A stretch of 64,000 nucleotides of DNA from an uncultured Oscillibacter sp. (GCF_910584465.1 NZ_CAJUBK010000003.1:26750-90749); one strand, 5' to 3'. Positions 1-8,375 are shown, numbered from the stretch's first letter. Made by a program: numbers and translations. Notes: generated from the letters alone by a model not told the origin.

Positions 1-585
1 GGGACGGAGCGCGTGTGCCGGCGGAGCGGCATCAAGTGCCTCTCCCTGGTGCGGAACCTGGGCATCGGGGGCGCGGTGCAGACCGGATACCTGTACGCGG
101 CGAGGAACGGGTATGACATCGCCGTGCAGTTCGACGGGGACGGCCAGCATGACATCCGGTCCCTGGGGGCCCTGGTCGCGCCGATCCTGGAGGGGCGCTG
201 CGACTTCGTGGTGGGCTCCCGCTTTTTGGAGGGGTCCGGCGCCTTCCGCTCCACCCGGCTCCGCCGGGCGGGCATCCGGTATCTCTCCTGGGTGCTCTGC
301 CTGGTCACGGGCCAGAAGGTGGCGGACGTGACCTCGGGCTATCGCGCGGCCGACCGGGCGGCCCTGCTGTACCTGGCGGAAAATTACCCGGTGGATTATC
401 CGGAGCCGGAGTCGCTGGTCCACCTTTATAAACGGGGCCTGCGCGTCGGGGAGGTCCCGGTGAACATGTTCGAGCGCACCGCCGGCCGCTCGTCGATCCA
501 TGGCCTGCGGTCGGCGTACTACATGATCAAGATGACGCTGGCGATCTTGTTCGCCGCGGCGAAGAAGGAGGAGGGGCCGAGATGA
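1..585 (+). CDS. Glycosyltransferase family 2 (dolichyl-phosphate-mannose synthase-like), 5' end outside window
   Basis: The frame is open from base 1, so the gene begins upstream; the GTG at 13 is only an internal codon. The visible part has the GT2 donor-site motif DGDGQH, followed by a GSRF segment and a GYRA motif, as in DPM1-like and undecaprenyl-phosphate sugar transferases. These enzymes move a sugar from a nucleotide donor to a polyprenyl phosphate at the inner face of the membrane. No large C-terminal membrane domain is visible. The stop overlaps the next start (ATGA), so it is co-transcribed with a DUF2304 membrane protein and a GT39-like transferase, a usual trio for lipid-linked sugar use. 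The exact sugar is unknown. Confidence 0.85.
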   Translation, partial: GTERVCRRSGIKCLSLVRNLGIGGAVQTGYLYAARNGYDIAVQFDGDGQHDIRSLGALVAPILEGRCDFVVGSRFLEGSGAFRSTRLRRAGIRYLSWVLCLVTGQKVADVTSGYRAADRAALLYLAENYPVDYPEPESLVHLYKRGLRVGEVPVNMFERTAGRSSIHGLRSAYYMIKMTLAILFAAAKKEEGPR

Positions 586-965
586 CCGGGATGAGCACGC
601 TTTTGCGGGCGGAGATGATCGCCGTCGCCCTGCTGGCGGTGTATATCATCGTGCACAACGTGAACCGGAAGAAGCTGCGCATCCAGTATTCCTTCGTCTG
701 GCTGCTGATCGCGCTGTCCATGCTGGGGGCGGCGCTGTTCCCCGGGGCGGTGTCGTGGCTGTGCGGCGTGCTGGGCCTGGAGACGCCGTCGAACCTGATC
801 TACCTGGTGGCCATCCTGGTGCTGATGCTGATCTCCTTTTTCCAGACGATGCTCCTCTCCAGGCAGGCCGACCAGATCAAGCGTCTGATCCAGATCGTCT
901 CGATCGAGAAATTTATCGCGGAAGGGGAGGGCGCAGGCCATGAGGAAGAGGGGAGCGGGCATTGA
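582..965 (+). CDS. DUF2304 family small membrane protein
   Basis: 127 residues with three hydrophobic segments (about 9-27, 36-62, 68-88) and a charged amphipathic tail. The length and the position directly after a GT2 gene are typical of DUF2304 proteins, thought to be membrane partners of polyprenyl-phosphate glycosyltransferases. The start overlaps the upstream stop by four bases and the end overlaps the next gene, indicating translational coupling. Family assignment is from overall pattern; no catalytic motif is expected or seen. Confidence 0.75.
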   Translation: MTGMSTLLRAEMIAVALLAVYIIVHNVNRKKLRIQYSFVWLLIALSMLGAALFPGAVSWLCGVLGLETPSNLIYLVAILVLMLISFFQTMLLSRQADQIKRLIQIVSIEKFIAEGEGAGHEEEGSGH

Positions 966-2247
966 GGCGCCGGCCTCCGGGCACCTGGGCGCGCTGATCG
1001 TGCTGGCGCTTTTGCTGGCGGTGCATCTGGCGGCGCTTTGGTCCCTGGGGCCGGAGTATACCCTGAACAGCGACGACCTGTCCTATATCAAGAGCGGGAT
1101 CCGCTTCGCCCAGACCGGCACGATCACGATGCACACGGAGTATCCCAGCGCCCAGATCATGCCCGGGATGACCGTGCTGATCGCGGCGGTGTACCGGCTC
1201 GTGGGGGACGGCGCGGCGCTTTGGATCGTGCTCAAGTGCCTGTGGGCCCTGATGGGGGTGCTGACGGCCTGGTTCGTGTACCGCTGCGTCCGCGTCTTCG
1301 CGCCGGGCTGGTGCGGCGTGCTGGCGATGCTGCCGCTGTTCCGGGCGGACTTCCTATGGATGGACAGCCTGATCCTCACCGAGACCCCGTTCATGCTGGC
1401 GCTGACGGCCATGGTCTACTGCACGCTGATGATGTGGAAGAGGCCGGGCTGGCGCTATTTCTGGGGGGCGGCGGCGTGCTATATGGCCGCGCTCATGCTG
1501 AAGGCGAACATCGCGCTCTATCCGCTGTTCGCCCTGGCCTTCCTGCTGGCCCAGGGGTACGACCGCAGGCGGCTGTTCCGCCAGTGCGTGGTGCTGGCGT
1601 GCGTGGTGCTGTGCTTCGTCGTGCCCTGGAGCATCCGGAACTATGCGCAGTTCCATGCCTTCATCCCGCTGACCTACGGCGCGGGGAACCCCACGCTGCT
1701 GGGGACCTATCAGGGGGTGGGGTACCCCTCGGACGAGGAGCTGGACTACGAGACCAACGTGGACCGGGTCGTCGAAGAGCGCTGTGCCCGGTACTATGGC
1801 GCGGACGGCGAGGTGGAGCCCCGCTTCCAGAAATACGTGTCGTTGGAGCGGGACGGGGTGAAGGCCGCCTACCGCCAGAGGGCCTGGGCGGAGAAGGACC
1901 TGCCGGGGATGCTGTATTCCTATCTGGTCCTCAAGCCCAAGATGATGATCTTCAGCAGCTTCTATTGGGAGCGGGTGTTCGATATCAGCGGGCGGTGGAT
2001 GTTCCTCCTGCAAAAGATCGACGCGGTGCTCTGCGTCCTGGCGGCGGCGCTGTCGCTTTGCAGGAAGCGGTGGAGGAAGCCGGTGCTGTTCCTGTCGGCC
2101 CTCTACCTGGGCAACCTTTATATCTACGCCATGACCTTCGCCTTCGACCGCTACAACGCCTCGCTGATGAGCCTGCGCTTCATCCTGATCGGGATCGGGC
2201 TGGGGCTTGCGGCGGAGCTCTTCAGGGAGCGTATCGCGGCGGAGTGA
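940..2247 (+). CDS. ArnT/GT39-like polytopic membrane glycosyltransferase
   Basis: 435 residues with a first membrane helix at about 17-35, then an extracytoplasmic loop with acidic residues (SDDLSY, about 46-51), then many hydrophobic helices. Acidic residues in the first loop followed by repeated helices is the layout of GT-C enzymes (GT39/ArnT), which use a polyprenyl-phosphate sugar to glycosylate an extracellular acceptor. It overlaps the DUF2304 gene by 26 bases and completes the operon with the GT2 enzyme that would make its donor. The acceptor (protein, teichoic acid or glycan) cannot be told from sequence. Confidence 0.7.
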   Translation: MRKRGAGIEAPASGHLGALIVLALLLAVHLAALWSLGPEYTLNSDDLSYIKSGIRFAQTGTITMHTEYPSAQIMPGMTVLIAAVYRLVGDGAALWIVLKCLWALMGVLTAWFVYRCVRVFAPGWCGVLAMLPLFRADFLWMDSLILTETPFMLALTAMVYCTLMMWKRPGWRYFWGAAACYMAALMLKANIALYPLFALAFLLAQGYDRRRLFRQCVVLACVVLCFVVPWSIRNYAQFHAFIPLTYGAGNPTLLGTYQGVGYPSDEELDYETNVDRVVEERCARYYGADGEVEPRFQKYVSLERDGVKAAYRQRAWAEKDLPGMLYSYLVLKPKMMIFSSFYWERVFDISGRWMFLLQKIDAVLCVLAAALSLCRKRWRKPVLFLSALYLGNLYIYAMTFAFDRYNASLMSLRFILIGIGLGLAAELFRERIAAE

Positions 2248-2294
2248 TCCGGGCGGTGGGGGCACGGCAAATGACAAAGATCCTTGGCCCCTTA

Positions 2295-2310
2295 TGATAT
2301 CATGATATCA
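2295..2310. repeat. Tandem 8-bp palindromes upstream of an LRR gene
   Basis: TGATATCA occurs twice back to back, and each copy is its own reverse complement. The pair lies about 70 bases before the start of the LRR gene at 2380, in an AT-rich patch that could hold its promoter. It may be an operator; no regulator can be assigned. Confidence 0.4.
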
Positions 2311-2379
2311 CGGGACTGGCGGACGGCAGACCGAGCCTGCCAGACGGACATAGGGATGAGAGGGAAGGAAGATGTGCGC

Positions 2380-3684
2380 ATGAAAAAGAGGCTGATATTT
2401 TTGACGATGGCCCTTGTCCTCTGCCTGGGGCTGTCTATTTCCGCGCAAGCGGCGGAGGAAACGTCCGGAAGCTTCGGCAAAGATGTGGTTTGGAGTTTTG
2501 ACACAGCCACAGGGAAGCTTGTTATCAGCGGCACGAGTGTGATGGACGGATGGAACTTTGCTCGAGATAATCCTTGGGAGCATCTTAAGGACCGCATAAC
2601 AGAGGTCGTGATCGAAGAGGGGATAACAAGCGTCGGATATAATGCGTTTGAGGGTTGTGGGGATCTTACTGCTGTCACGATCCCAGACAGTGTCAAGGTG
2701 ATAAATGAGTATGCCTTTGCGAGGTGCACAAATTTGCAAGCTGTTACAATCCCAAATGGAGTCGAAACGATAGGCAAATATGCTTTTGCGAGATGCGTGA
2801 ATTTGCAGACGATCGATATCCCATCTAGTGTGACGTCTATAGAGGTTTCCGCCTTCATCGGCTGTTCTTCTTTGGTGAGTATCTTGCCTTCAGCTGAGAA
2901 CACCGTTTATGCTGCTTATGGGGATGGAGCTTTATACTCAAAAGATTTGCAGGTTTTTTTGCGTGTACCTGACGGCTTGACAGGAACTTTTACCGTTCCG
3001 CACGGTGTACAGGAGATTGGAAATAATGCGTTTTGCAACAACCAAAATTTGTCGGCTGTGATACTTCCGGAGAGCATTACGAAAATTGGGACGGGCGCAT
3101 TTACAGGAAGCGAAATAAGCTCTGTCAATATCCCGAAAAATGTGACGGAGATCGGTCACTCTGCGTTCATGTACTGTGACCAATTGAAAAGGATATGCAT
3201 CCCTGCGAGTGTCACTCATATAGAGGATTCCGCGTTCTATTCCTCTTCTATCAATCAGAAAAGGGAGATCTGTTTTTTCGGCAATGCGCCGGCCTTTGGA
3301 AAGACCTGCTTCAATAACTCGACTTTTACCGCTTACTATCCGGCAAATGACCCGAGTTGGTCAGATGATGTGATGCTTGACTATGGAGGAAAGGTCACAT
3401 GGATCCCGTGGGGACCCAATACGGGAGAAGTGCTGACTACCTGGACCGCTAAGGATGGAGAAACATCCGTATCTATCTTCGACCCGGAAGGGTCGCTCAA
3501 ACATGAGGCGGTGGCGGTGGTCTTCGCTGCCGTCTATGGCGGTGAGCGGGCGATAGAGATTGTCCCCGGCGTGCTAAGTGGAGAGGCCGCTGCGTTCAAT
3601 AAAGAATTAGGGGTGGGATCGAAAATTTTCTTCCTCAGACCAGAAAGCCTGAGACCTGTTTGCCGGGCGGCTGTTTTAATATAG
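2380..3684 (+). CDS. BspA-type leucine-rich-repeat surface protein
   Basis: ATG 2380 is preferred because GGAAG lies nine bases upstream and it opens directly on a signal peptide (MKKRLIFLTMALVL..., cleavage near AQA-AEE). About 434 residues. From about residue 80 to 330 it has LRR_5/BspA repeats of the form AF..C..L..V.IP.SV..I, in an elongated solenoid used for adhesion or ligand binding. The last 60 residues match the C-terminal module shared by seven other exported proteins here (VFAAVYGGER ... KIFFLRPESLRPVC). Codon use is clearly more AT-rich than in neighbours, suggesting later acquisition. The ligand is unknown. Confidence 0.85.
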   Translation: MKKRLIFLTMALVLCLGLSISAQAAEETSGSFGKDVVWSFDTATGKLVISGTSVMDGWNFARDNPWEHLKDRITEVVIEEGITSVGYNAFEGCGDLTAVTIPDSVKVINEYAFARCTNLQAVTIPNGVETIGKYAFARCVNLQTIDIPSSVTSIEVSAFIGCSSLVSILPSAENTVYAAYGDGALYSKDLQVFLRVPDGLTGTFTVPHGVQEIGNNAFCNNQNLSAVILPESITKIGTGAFTGSEISSVNIPKNVTEIGHSAFMYCDQLKRICIPASVTHIEDSAFYSSSINQKREICFFGNAPAFGKTCFNNSTFTAYYPANDPSWSDDVMLDYGGKVTWIPWGPNTGEVLTTWTAKDGETSVSIFDPEGSLKHEAVAVVFAAVYGGERAIEIVPGVLSGEAAAFNKELGVGSKIFFLRPESLRPVCRAAVLI

Positions 3685-3731
3685 CGGACATTTTTCCTGC
3701 GGACCTATTTTGCAAAAGATCCCTATAGCGA

Positions 3732-3770
3732 GGCCCCCGGCATACGCTGGGGGCCCGTCCGTCTTTTATC
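3732..3770 (+). terminator. Intrinsic terminator after the first LRR gene
   Basis: GGCCCCCGGC pairs with GCTGGGGGCC, closing on a three-base loop with one mismatched pair, followed after a short spacer by CTTTTA. It lies about 50 bases past the LRR stop. The 343-base gap from 3685 to 4027 holds this terminator, a promoter and a double-hairpin leader, and no gene. Confidence 0.6.
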
Positions 3771-3842
3771 CGCGCCTGAACGCGCCCGGCCCCGCCGGGC
3801 CGCCCCGCTCCCGGTCCCGGGCCGCCCCGGCCCAGGAGATCC

Positions 3843-3871
3843 TTGCAATTCCAGGACATCCATGGTATAGT
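3843..3871 (+). promoter_or_regulatory. Sigma-A-type promoter for the second LRR gene
   Basis: TTGCAA (3843-3848), a 17-base spacer and TATAGT (3866-3871), with an extended -10 TGG directly before it. It would give a leader of about 150 bases before the start at 4028. Very similar extended -10 promoters lie at 14096, 18679 and inside the invertible segment at 11204. Confidence 0.7.
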
Positions 3872-3914
3872 CGGTACAAACGAGGGGGCCCCGCGCTCCC
3901 CGCGATCGAAAACG

Positions 3915-3957
3915 GAGGCCGCATATGCGGCCTCAGCACTGCGATGCAGTGCTGAGG
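3915..3957 (+). promoter_or_regulatory. Two overlapping hairpins in the 5' leader of the LRR gene
   Basis: A perfect 20-base palindrome (3915-3934, GAGGCCGCAT then ATGCGGCCTC) is followed by a second hairpin, CCTCAGCACTGC / GCAGTGCTGAGG (3931-3957, loop GAT). They share the CCTC at 3931-3934, so both cannot form fully at once. This could be an attenuator, or a mobile double-hairpin repeat like those at 53176 and 54471. Confidence 0.45.
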
Positions 3958-4027
3958 ATAAAGGAGCCTGTCGGACCCGTCCCCGGCCGGGACGGCCGCG
4001 GGGCGGGATGAGGATGGAAGGAGCGGG

Positions 4028-6091
4028 ATGATGATGCTGAAAAGATGCTTGCTGGCGGCGGGCCTGTGCCTGTGCCTGGCCCTGGGGCTCCGGGTCCCGG
4101 CGGAGGCGGCGGAGACCGCGGCCTCCGGCACGTGCGGGGCGGAGGGGGCCAACGTCACCTGGGTCCTGGACACGGAGGGGACGCTGACCCTCAGCGGGAC
4201 AGGGAAGATGGCGGACTACGTGTCCACATCCGGAGGCGGACCGCCGTGGGATGATCGAAAGTCCAGCGTCAAGAAGATCGTGATCGGCGAGGGCGTCACT
4301 GGGGTGGGGAGCTGGGCGTTCATGTCCTGCACTGCCCTGACGGAGCTGACGATCCCCCAGGGCGTCACCAGTATCGGGGAGGCCGCGTTTTATGGCTGCA
4401 CGGCCCTGACGAAGGTCACGATCCCCGGCAGTGTGACCAGTATGGGGAATTCTGTCTTCGGCAGCTGTGGAGGGCTGAGGACCGCGGGTCCCGCGGGCGG
4501 GGGATATGGCATCGAGTTCGGCTGGAAGGAGGCCATCCCGGCGAACGCGTTCACGGACTGCGCCAGCCTGACGGAGGTGACGATCCCTGAGGGCGTCACC
4601 GGCATCGGGGAGAACGCGTTCATGTTTTGCAATACCCTGACGAAGGTGGCGATCCCCCAGAGCGTCGCCGGCATTGGGTCTCAAGCGTTCATGTCCTGCA
4701 CCGGCCTGACGGAGCTGGTGATCCCCCAGGGCGTCACCGGCATCGGGGAGAGCGCGTTCCGGTCCTGCACGGCCCTGGAGAAGGTGACGATCCCCGGCAG
4801 TGTGACCAGTATGGGGGATAATGCCTTCGGCGGCTGTGAAAAGCTGAAGACTGCGGGCCCCGCAGGCGGGGGATCTGGATACGACATCGAGTTCGGCTGG
4901 ACGGAGGCCGTCCCGGCGTATGCGTTCGCGAACTGCGCCAGCCTGACGGAGGTGACGATCCCTGAGGGCATCACCGGCATCGGGGAGTACGCGTTCGCGA
5001 GCTGCGCCAGCCTGACGAAGGCGGCGATCCCCCAGGGCGTCGCCAGCATCGGGGGGAGCGCGTTCAGCGACTGCACCGCGCTGACGAAGGTGACGATCCC
5101 CGCCAGCGTGACCAGCGTGGGGGATACGGTCTTCCAAAACTGTGGAGGGCTGAAGACCGCGGGCCCCGCGGGCGGGGGATACAACATCGAGTTCGGCTGG
5201 ACGGAGGCCATCCCGGCGGGGGCGTTCATGAACTGCTATAGCCTGACGGCGGTGACGATCCCCCAGGGCGTCACCAGCATCGGAGACAGGGCGTTCCAAA
5301 ACTGCAGCCTGACCGGCGTGACGATCCCCGCCGGCGTCACCGCCATCGGGGCGAGTACGTTTTCTGGCTGCTCCTCCCTGAAAGAGATCGCGATCCCCGA
5401 GGGCGTGACCGGCATAGGGGACAACGCATTTAACTTTTGCATGTCCCTGACGGAGGCGGTGATCCCCGCCAGCGTCACCAGGATAGGGGAAGCCGCGTTC
5501 GATTTGTGCGGGCTGGAGCGGATCTCCTTCGGCGGCGGCCGGCGGCAGTGGGGAGCGCTGGCGGCCGCCCAGGATATCGGCGTGGAAGAGGACGTGGACA
5601 TCACTTATGGCGTGGAGAGCTATACCGTCTCCTACGTCCCCGACGGCGGGACCGGGGAGAAGGCCCCCGAGCTGTTCGACCGCGGCGACCTCCTGACCCT
5701 CCCCGGGGCGGACGCCTTCGCGGCCCCGGTGGGGAGGAGCTTCAAAGCCTGGCGGGTGGACGGTGTGGAGCGCGCCCCCGGCGAAACGCAGACCGTCACC
5801 AAGGACATGACCGTGACGGCGGTCTGGAGGACCTCCGGCCCCGTGACCGCGGCGCTGTCCGCGGACGGGCGGCAGGCGGAGCTCACCGCCCCGGCGGACG
5901 TGCTCCGGGCCGGAGCGGAGGTGTTCGCCGCCCGCTACAGCGACGGGCGGCTGGCGGAGTGCGTCACGGTGTCCCTCCCCGCTGGGGGGGAGACCGCGGC
6001 CTTCCCCAAGCGGCTGGACAAGGGCTGGAGGCTCTTCCTCCTGTCCCCCGGGACGAAGGTGCCCCTGTGCGGCGAAGTGAGATGGGCATGA
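4028..6091 (+). CDS. BspA-type leucine-rich-repeat surface protein with an internally duplicated block
   Basis: 687 residues, start set by GGAAGGAG just upstream (three ATGs in a row at 4028-4036) and followed by a signal peptide ending near AEA-AET. Residues about 75-490 are LRR_5 repeats (SCTALTELTIPQGVTSIG type). A unit of about 100-120 residues containing AGPAGGG and IEFGW occurs three times with almost identical DNA, showing recent internal expansion. An InlB/Flg_new-like segment follows (YVPDGGTGEKAPELFD ... ), then the shared C-terminal module (VFAARYSDGRL ... LFLLSPGTKVPLC). It is probably secreted and surface-exposed; the ligand is unknown. Confidence 0.88.
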   Translation: MMMLKRCLLAAGLCLCLALGLRVPAEAAETAASGTCGAEGANVTWVLDTEGTLTLSGTGKMADYVSTSGGGPPWDDRKSSVKKIVIGEGVTGVGSWAFMSCTALTELTIPQGVTSIGEAAFYGCTALTKVTIPGSVTSMGNSVFGSCGGLRTAGPAGGGYGIEFGWKEAIPANAFTDCASLTEVTIPEGVTGIGENAFMFCNTLTKVAIPQSVAGIGSQAFMSCTGLTELVIPQGVTGIGESAFRSCTALEKVTIPGSVTSMGDNAFGGCEKLKTAGPAGGGSGYDIEFGWTEAVPAYAFANCASLTEVTIPEGITGIGEYAFASCASLTKAAIPQGVASIGGSAFSDCTALTKVTIPASVTSVGDTVFQNCGGLKTAGPAGGGYNIEFGWTEAIPAGAFMNCYSLTAVTIPQGVTSIGDRAFQNCSLTGVTIPAGVTAIGASTFSGCSSLKEIAIPEGVTGIGDNAFNFCMSLTEAVIPASVTRIGEAAFDLCGLERISFGGGRRQWGALAAAQDIGVEEDVDITYGVESYTVSYVPDGGTGEKAPELFDRGDLLTLPGADAFAAPVGRSFKAWRVDGVERAPGETQTVTKDMTVTAVWRTSGPVTAALSADGRQAELTAPADVLRAGAEVFAARYSDGRLAECVTVSLPAGGETAAFPKRLDKGWRLFLLSPGTKVPLCGEVRWA

Positions 6092-6105
6092 CCCGATAAA
6101 CGAAG

Positions 6106-6141
6106 CAGGCCCCGGCGCGGAACCTTCCGCGCCGGGGCCTG
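6106..6141. terminator. Bidirectional terminator between LRR gene and parB
   Basis: A perfect 16-bp stem (CAGGCCCCGGCGCGGA and its complement) with loop ACCT lies between convergent genes. The minus-strand side is followed by a weak T-rich run, so it can serve both directions. Confidence 0.75.
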
Positions 6142-6213
6142 TTCCCATCCGTCCGTCACCGGCCGGGGACGGTGGGACCGGGCGGAGCGGGTCCTCCCGC
6201 CCCGCCCGGGGGC

Positions 6214-7137
6214 TCACAGGCTGTCCCGCAGGGCCTCCACCGCCCGGCGGAGCTCCTCCAGGTTGATGAGGCAGGTCTCCAGCTTCTTCCTGGCCGTCTC
6301 GTGGTCCGCCTCCGCCTCCAGCTCCAGCGTCCGGATCAGGGCGGTGGAACGGCGGATGGACCGCCCGAAGGACTCCACGGTCCGCAGGGGGGAGGGGGCG
6401 GCCTTGGGCGGCGGGGGCGGCAGCTCCGCCGCCTTGGCCCAGGCGATGGCCCGGTGGACCAGGGCGGGGAAGTCGGACTTGTTCTCCGCCTTCTCCACGA
6501 AGGCCTCCACGGCGGGATAGAGGTGCTGGTTCTTCTTCCGGGCCAGCTCATAGGCGTCGGTCATGGTCATGCTCCCGGCCTCGGCCCAGGCGGTCAGGGT
6601 CTCGTCCAGGTTCAAAAGGTCCAGGTACCGCTCCACCGTGGCCCGGCTCAGCTCGCACTGGTCGGCCATCAGCTCCGCCTGTTCCTTCACGTTCTCGGGG
6701 AGCCGCCCCTCCTGGCGCAGGACCTCCCGCAGGGTCTCCAGCTGCCGGGCCATGTCGAAGGGGGAGAGGTTCCGGCGGTGGAGGTTGGCCCCCATCAGGG
6801 CCCGGAGCTCGGCCAGCTTGTCGGGGTAGTCCCGGACCTTGCAGGGGACGGCGGCCTTCCCCAGCTTCCGGGCGGCGGCCACCCGGCGGTGCCCGCTGAC
6901 GATGCGCCAGCGGCCCTCCCCGGCGGGGGTGACCACGATGTCCTCCAAAAAGCCGTCCTTCTCCACGGAGGCCAGGGTGGCGCGGAACTGCTCGTCCTCG
7001 GCCATGGAGAAGCGGTTGAGGGGGTTGTCCTCCAGGGCCTCCACCGGGAGGGAGCGGACCAGCTCGCCGTTGACGGCGGAAGCGTTCTCGGCGGTCTTCT
7101 GGAGGGTGGAAAAGATCGAGGCGGTCTTCTTCGCCAT
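6214..7137 (-). CDS. parB: ParB/RepB/Spo0J-family partition protein
   Basis: 307 residues. The N-terminal ParB nuclease-like/CTPase fold carries GHRR (82-85) and the second nucleotide motif N-LHRR-NLSPFD (118-128). The central helix-turn-helix region has SRATVERYLDLL. The C-terminal half is a proline-rich linker and a charged coiled coil, probably for dimerisation. ParB spreads on DNA around parS and is moved by ParA. It lies three bases after parA. No parS-like 16-mer was recognised nearby, so the binding site may be the repeats upstream of the operon. The C-terminus is unlike chromosomal Spo0J, which favours a plasmid or integrative-element origin. Confidence 0.88.
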   Translation of the reverse strand: MAKKTASIFSTLQKTAENASAVNGELVRSLPVEALEDNPLNRFSMAEDEQFRATLASVEKDGFLEDIVVTPAGEGRWRIVSGHRRVAAARKLGKAAVPCKVRDYPDKLAELRALMGANLHRRNLSPFDMARQLETLREVLRQEGRLPENVKEQAELMADQCELSRATVERYLDLLNLDETLTAWAEAGSMTMTDAYELARKKNQHLYPAVEAFVEKAENKSDFPALVHRAIAWAKAAELPPPPPKAAPSPLRTVESFGRSIRRSTALIRTLELEAEADHETARKKLETCLINLEELRRAVEALRDSL

Positions 7138-7140
7138 GGC

Positions 7141-7911
7141 TCAGCCCTCCATCCTTGCCAGCATCTCGTCCGCCAGGGCGGCATAATCCAGGGCGGCGGT
7201 GCAGCGGGGGGAGTACTGCCGCAGGGGCAGCAGGGCGATGGGGGCCTTCTTCACGTCGATGTTCTTGCGGATGTAGGCGGTGAAGGCCAGCTCCGGCAGG
7301 AGGGCGGGGAGGTTGGCGATCATCTCCCGGTCCAGGCTGGACCCGGTCTCCACGGCGGTCATGAAGATGCCCAGGACCCGGATATCGGGGTTGCCGCCGG
7401 CCCGGACCTCCCGGACGGTCTCCAGCATCACGTCATAGCCCTCGATGGAGTTCTTGTCCACCTTGATGGGGATGAGGACGTACTGGACGGCCATGAGCAC
7501 GTTGATGTTGAACAGGGACTCCAGGGAGGGGGAGCAGTCGAAGAACACGTGGTGGTAAGTATCCGGGATCTGGGGCAGGAGGCGGCGGAGCACGGTGTCC
7601 CGGCCGAAGCGCAGCTCCTGCATGGCCAGGAGGGCCGGGGCCAGCAGGCCGCCCCCCCGGATGAGGTCCAGCCCCTCCACGGAGGTATGGCAGATCGTCT
7701 CCGCCAGGGAGGGGCACTTCCCGGTGATCACGTCCGCCAGCGTGGCGGGGGGCGTCTGGGTGAGCTGGAGGTTGCTGGTGGCGTTGCCCTGGGTGTCGGT
7801 GTCGACGAGCAGGACCCGCTCCCCCCGCTGGGCCAGCTCCCCGGCGAGGTTGATGGCGGAGGTGGTCTTCCCGGTGCCGCCCTTTTGGTTCATGATGGCG
7901 ATGGTGTTCAT
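7141..7911 (-). CDS. parA: ParA-family partition ATPase
   Basis: 256 residues starting directly with the deviant Walker A motif KGGTGKTT (10-17), then VDTDTQGNAT (about 37-46) and a Walker B-like FFDCSP (about 123-128). It has no N-terminal DNA-binding extension, so it is a short ParA/Soj-type ATPase (type Ib-like). The start overlaps the stop of the small ribbon-helix-helix gene (ATGA), a common layout when the small protein is the autoregulator. It should bind the nucleoid with ATP and position cargo marked by ParB. Confidence 0.9.
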   Translation of the reverse strand: MNTIAIMNQKGGTGKTTSAINLAGELAQRGERVLLVDTDTQGNATSNLQLTQTPPATLADVITGKCPSLAETICHTSVEGLDLIRGGGLLAPALLAMQELRFGRDTVLRRLLPQIPDTYHHVFFDCSPSLESLFNINVLMAVQYVLIPIKVDKNSIEGYDVMLETVREVRAGGNPDIRVLGIFMTAVETGSSLDREMIANLPALLPELAFTAYIRKNIDVKKAPIALLPLRQYSPRCTAALDYAALADEMLARMEG

Positions 7912-8081
7912 GCGTCGGCCTCCTTCCGTTCCAGGGCCTCGATGCTGGCCACCTGCTCCAGCACGCTGTCCAGGATGAGCTGGCTCATGCTCATGTGGAG
8001 CTTGGCGGCGGTCATCTTGATGCGCGCGCGTTCGTCCTCGGTGGCGTAGACCAGCAGTTTCACCTTTTTTTCAGCCTCCAT
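7908..8081 (-). CDS. Small ribbon-helix-helix (Arc/CopG-like) protein, probable par operon regulator
   Basis: 57 residues, with AGGAGG eight bases before the ATG. It begins MEAEKKVKLLVYATEDERAR; KVKLLVY would be the DNA-contacting beta strand, followed by two helices (ERARIKMTAAKLH and SMSQLILDSVLEQ), which is the ribbon-helix-helix plan. It overlaps parA by four bases. Small RHH proteins at the head of parAB operons repress their own promoter, and repeated GACAT/TGACATCAT motifs lie directly upstream. The function is inferred from fold pattern and position. Confidence 0.75.
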   Translation of the reverse strand: MEAEKKVKLLVYATEDERARIKMTAAKLHMSMSQLILDSVLEQVASIEALERKEADA

Positions 8082-8102
8082 CGGCAGATCCTCCTATGTT
8101 TC

Positions 8103-8159
8103 GACATTTTGACATCATCACATGATACTCAGTATGACATCATAATGTCCCGCCGTCAA
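8103..8159 (-). promoter_or_regulatory. Promoter and operator-like repeats of the par operon
   Basis: On the minus strand, TTGACG (8159-8154), a 17-base spacer and CATACT (8136-8131) form a plausible sigma-A promoter. TGACATCAT occurs at 8110-8118 and 8135-8143, 25 bp apart, with further GACAT copies at 8103 and, inverted, at 8145. The repeats overlap and follow the -10, as expected for repression by the downstream ribbon-helix-helix protein. From 8160 to 8300 I see nothing else. Confidence 0.55.
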
Positions 8160-8301
8160 GGGGAAATTTGGCGGAGGGGGGAGGAGGGGCGCCCAAGATG
8201 TTCCTGACAGACGGCTCCGCCCTGCCGCTGTCCCCGGCGCTGTGAGGCGGGGGCCCCGCCGGAGCGCCCGCCCATGAGGCCATGAGCCCCATAAAGACGC
8301 G

Positions 8302-8331
8302 GAAGGCCCGGGGGAGCTCCCCCGGGCCTTC
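8302..8331 (-). terminator. Terminator after the SLH gene
   Basis: A perfect 30-base palindrome (GAAGGCCCGGGGGAG and its complement) lies about 45 bases past the SLH stop on the minus strand and is followed by a short T-containing run. Confidence 0.6.
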
Positions 8332-8375
8332 GCTGGTGGTCGGTGCGCTTTTATGAGAGAGGAGGGATAGAGGGA

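Noticed and set aside
6172..8049. Long plus-strand frame opposite parA and parB
   Set aside because: Gly/Val/Gln-rich shadow typical of the antisense strand of GC-rich genes; the minus-strand genes have clear motifs.
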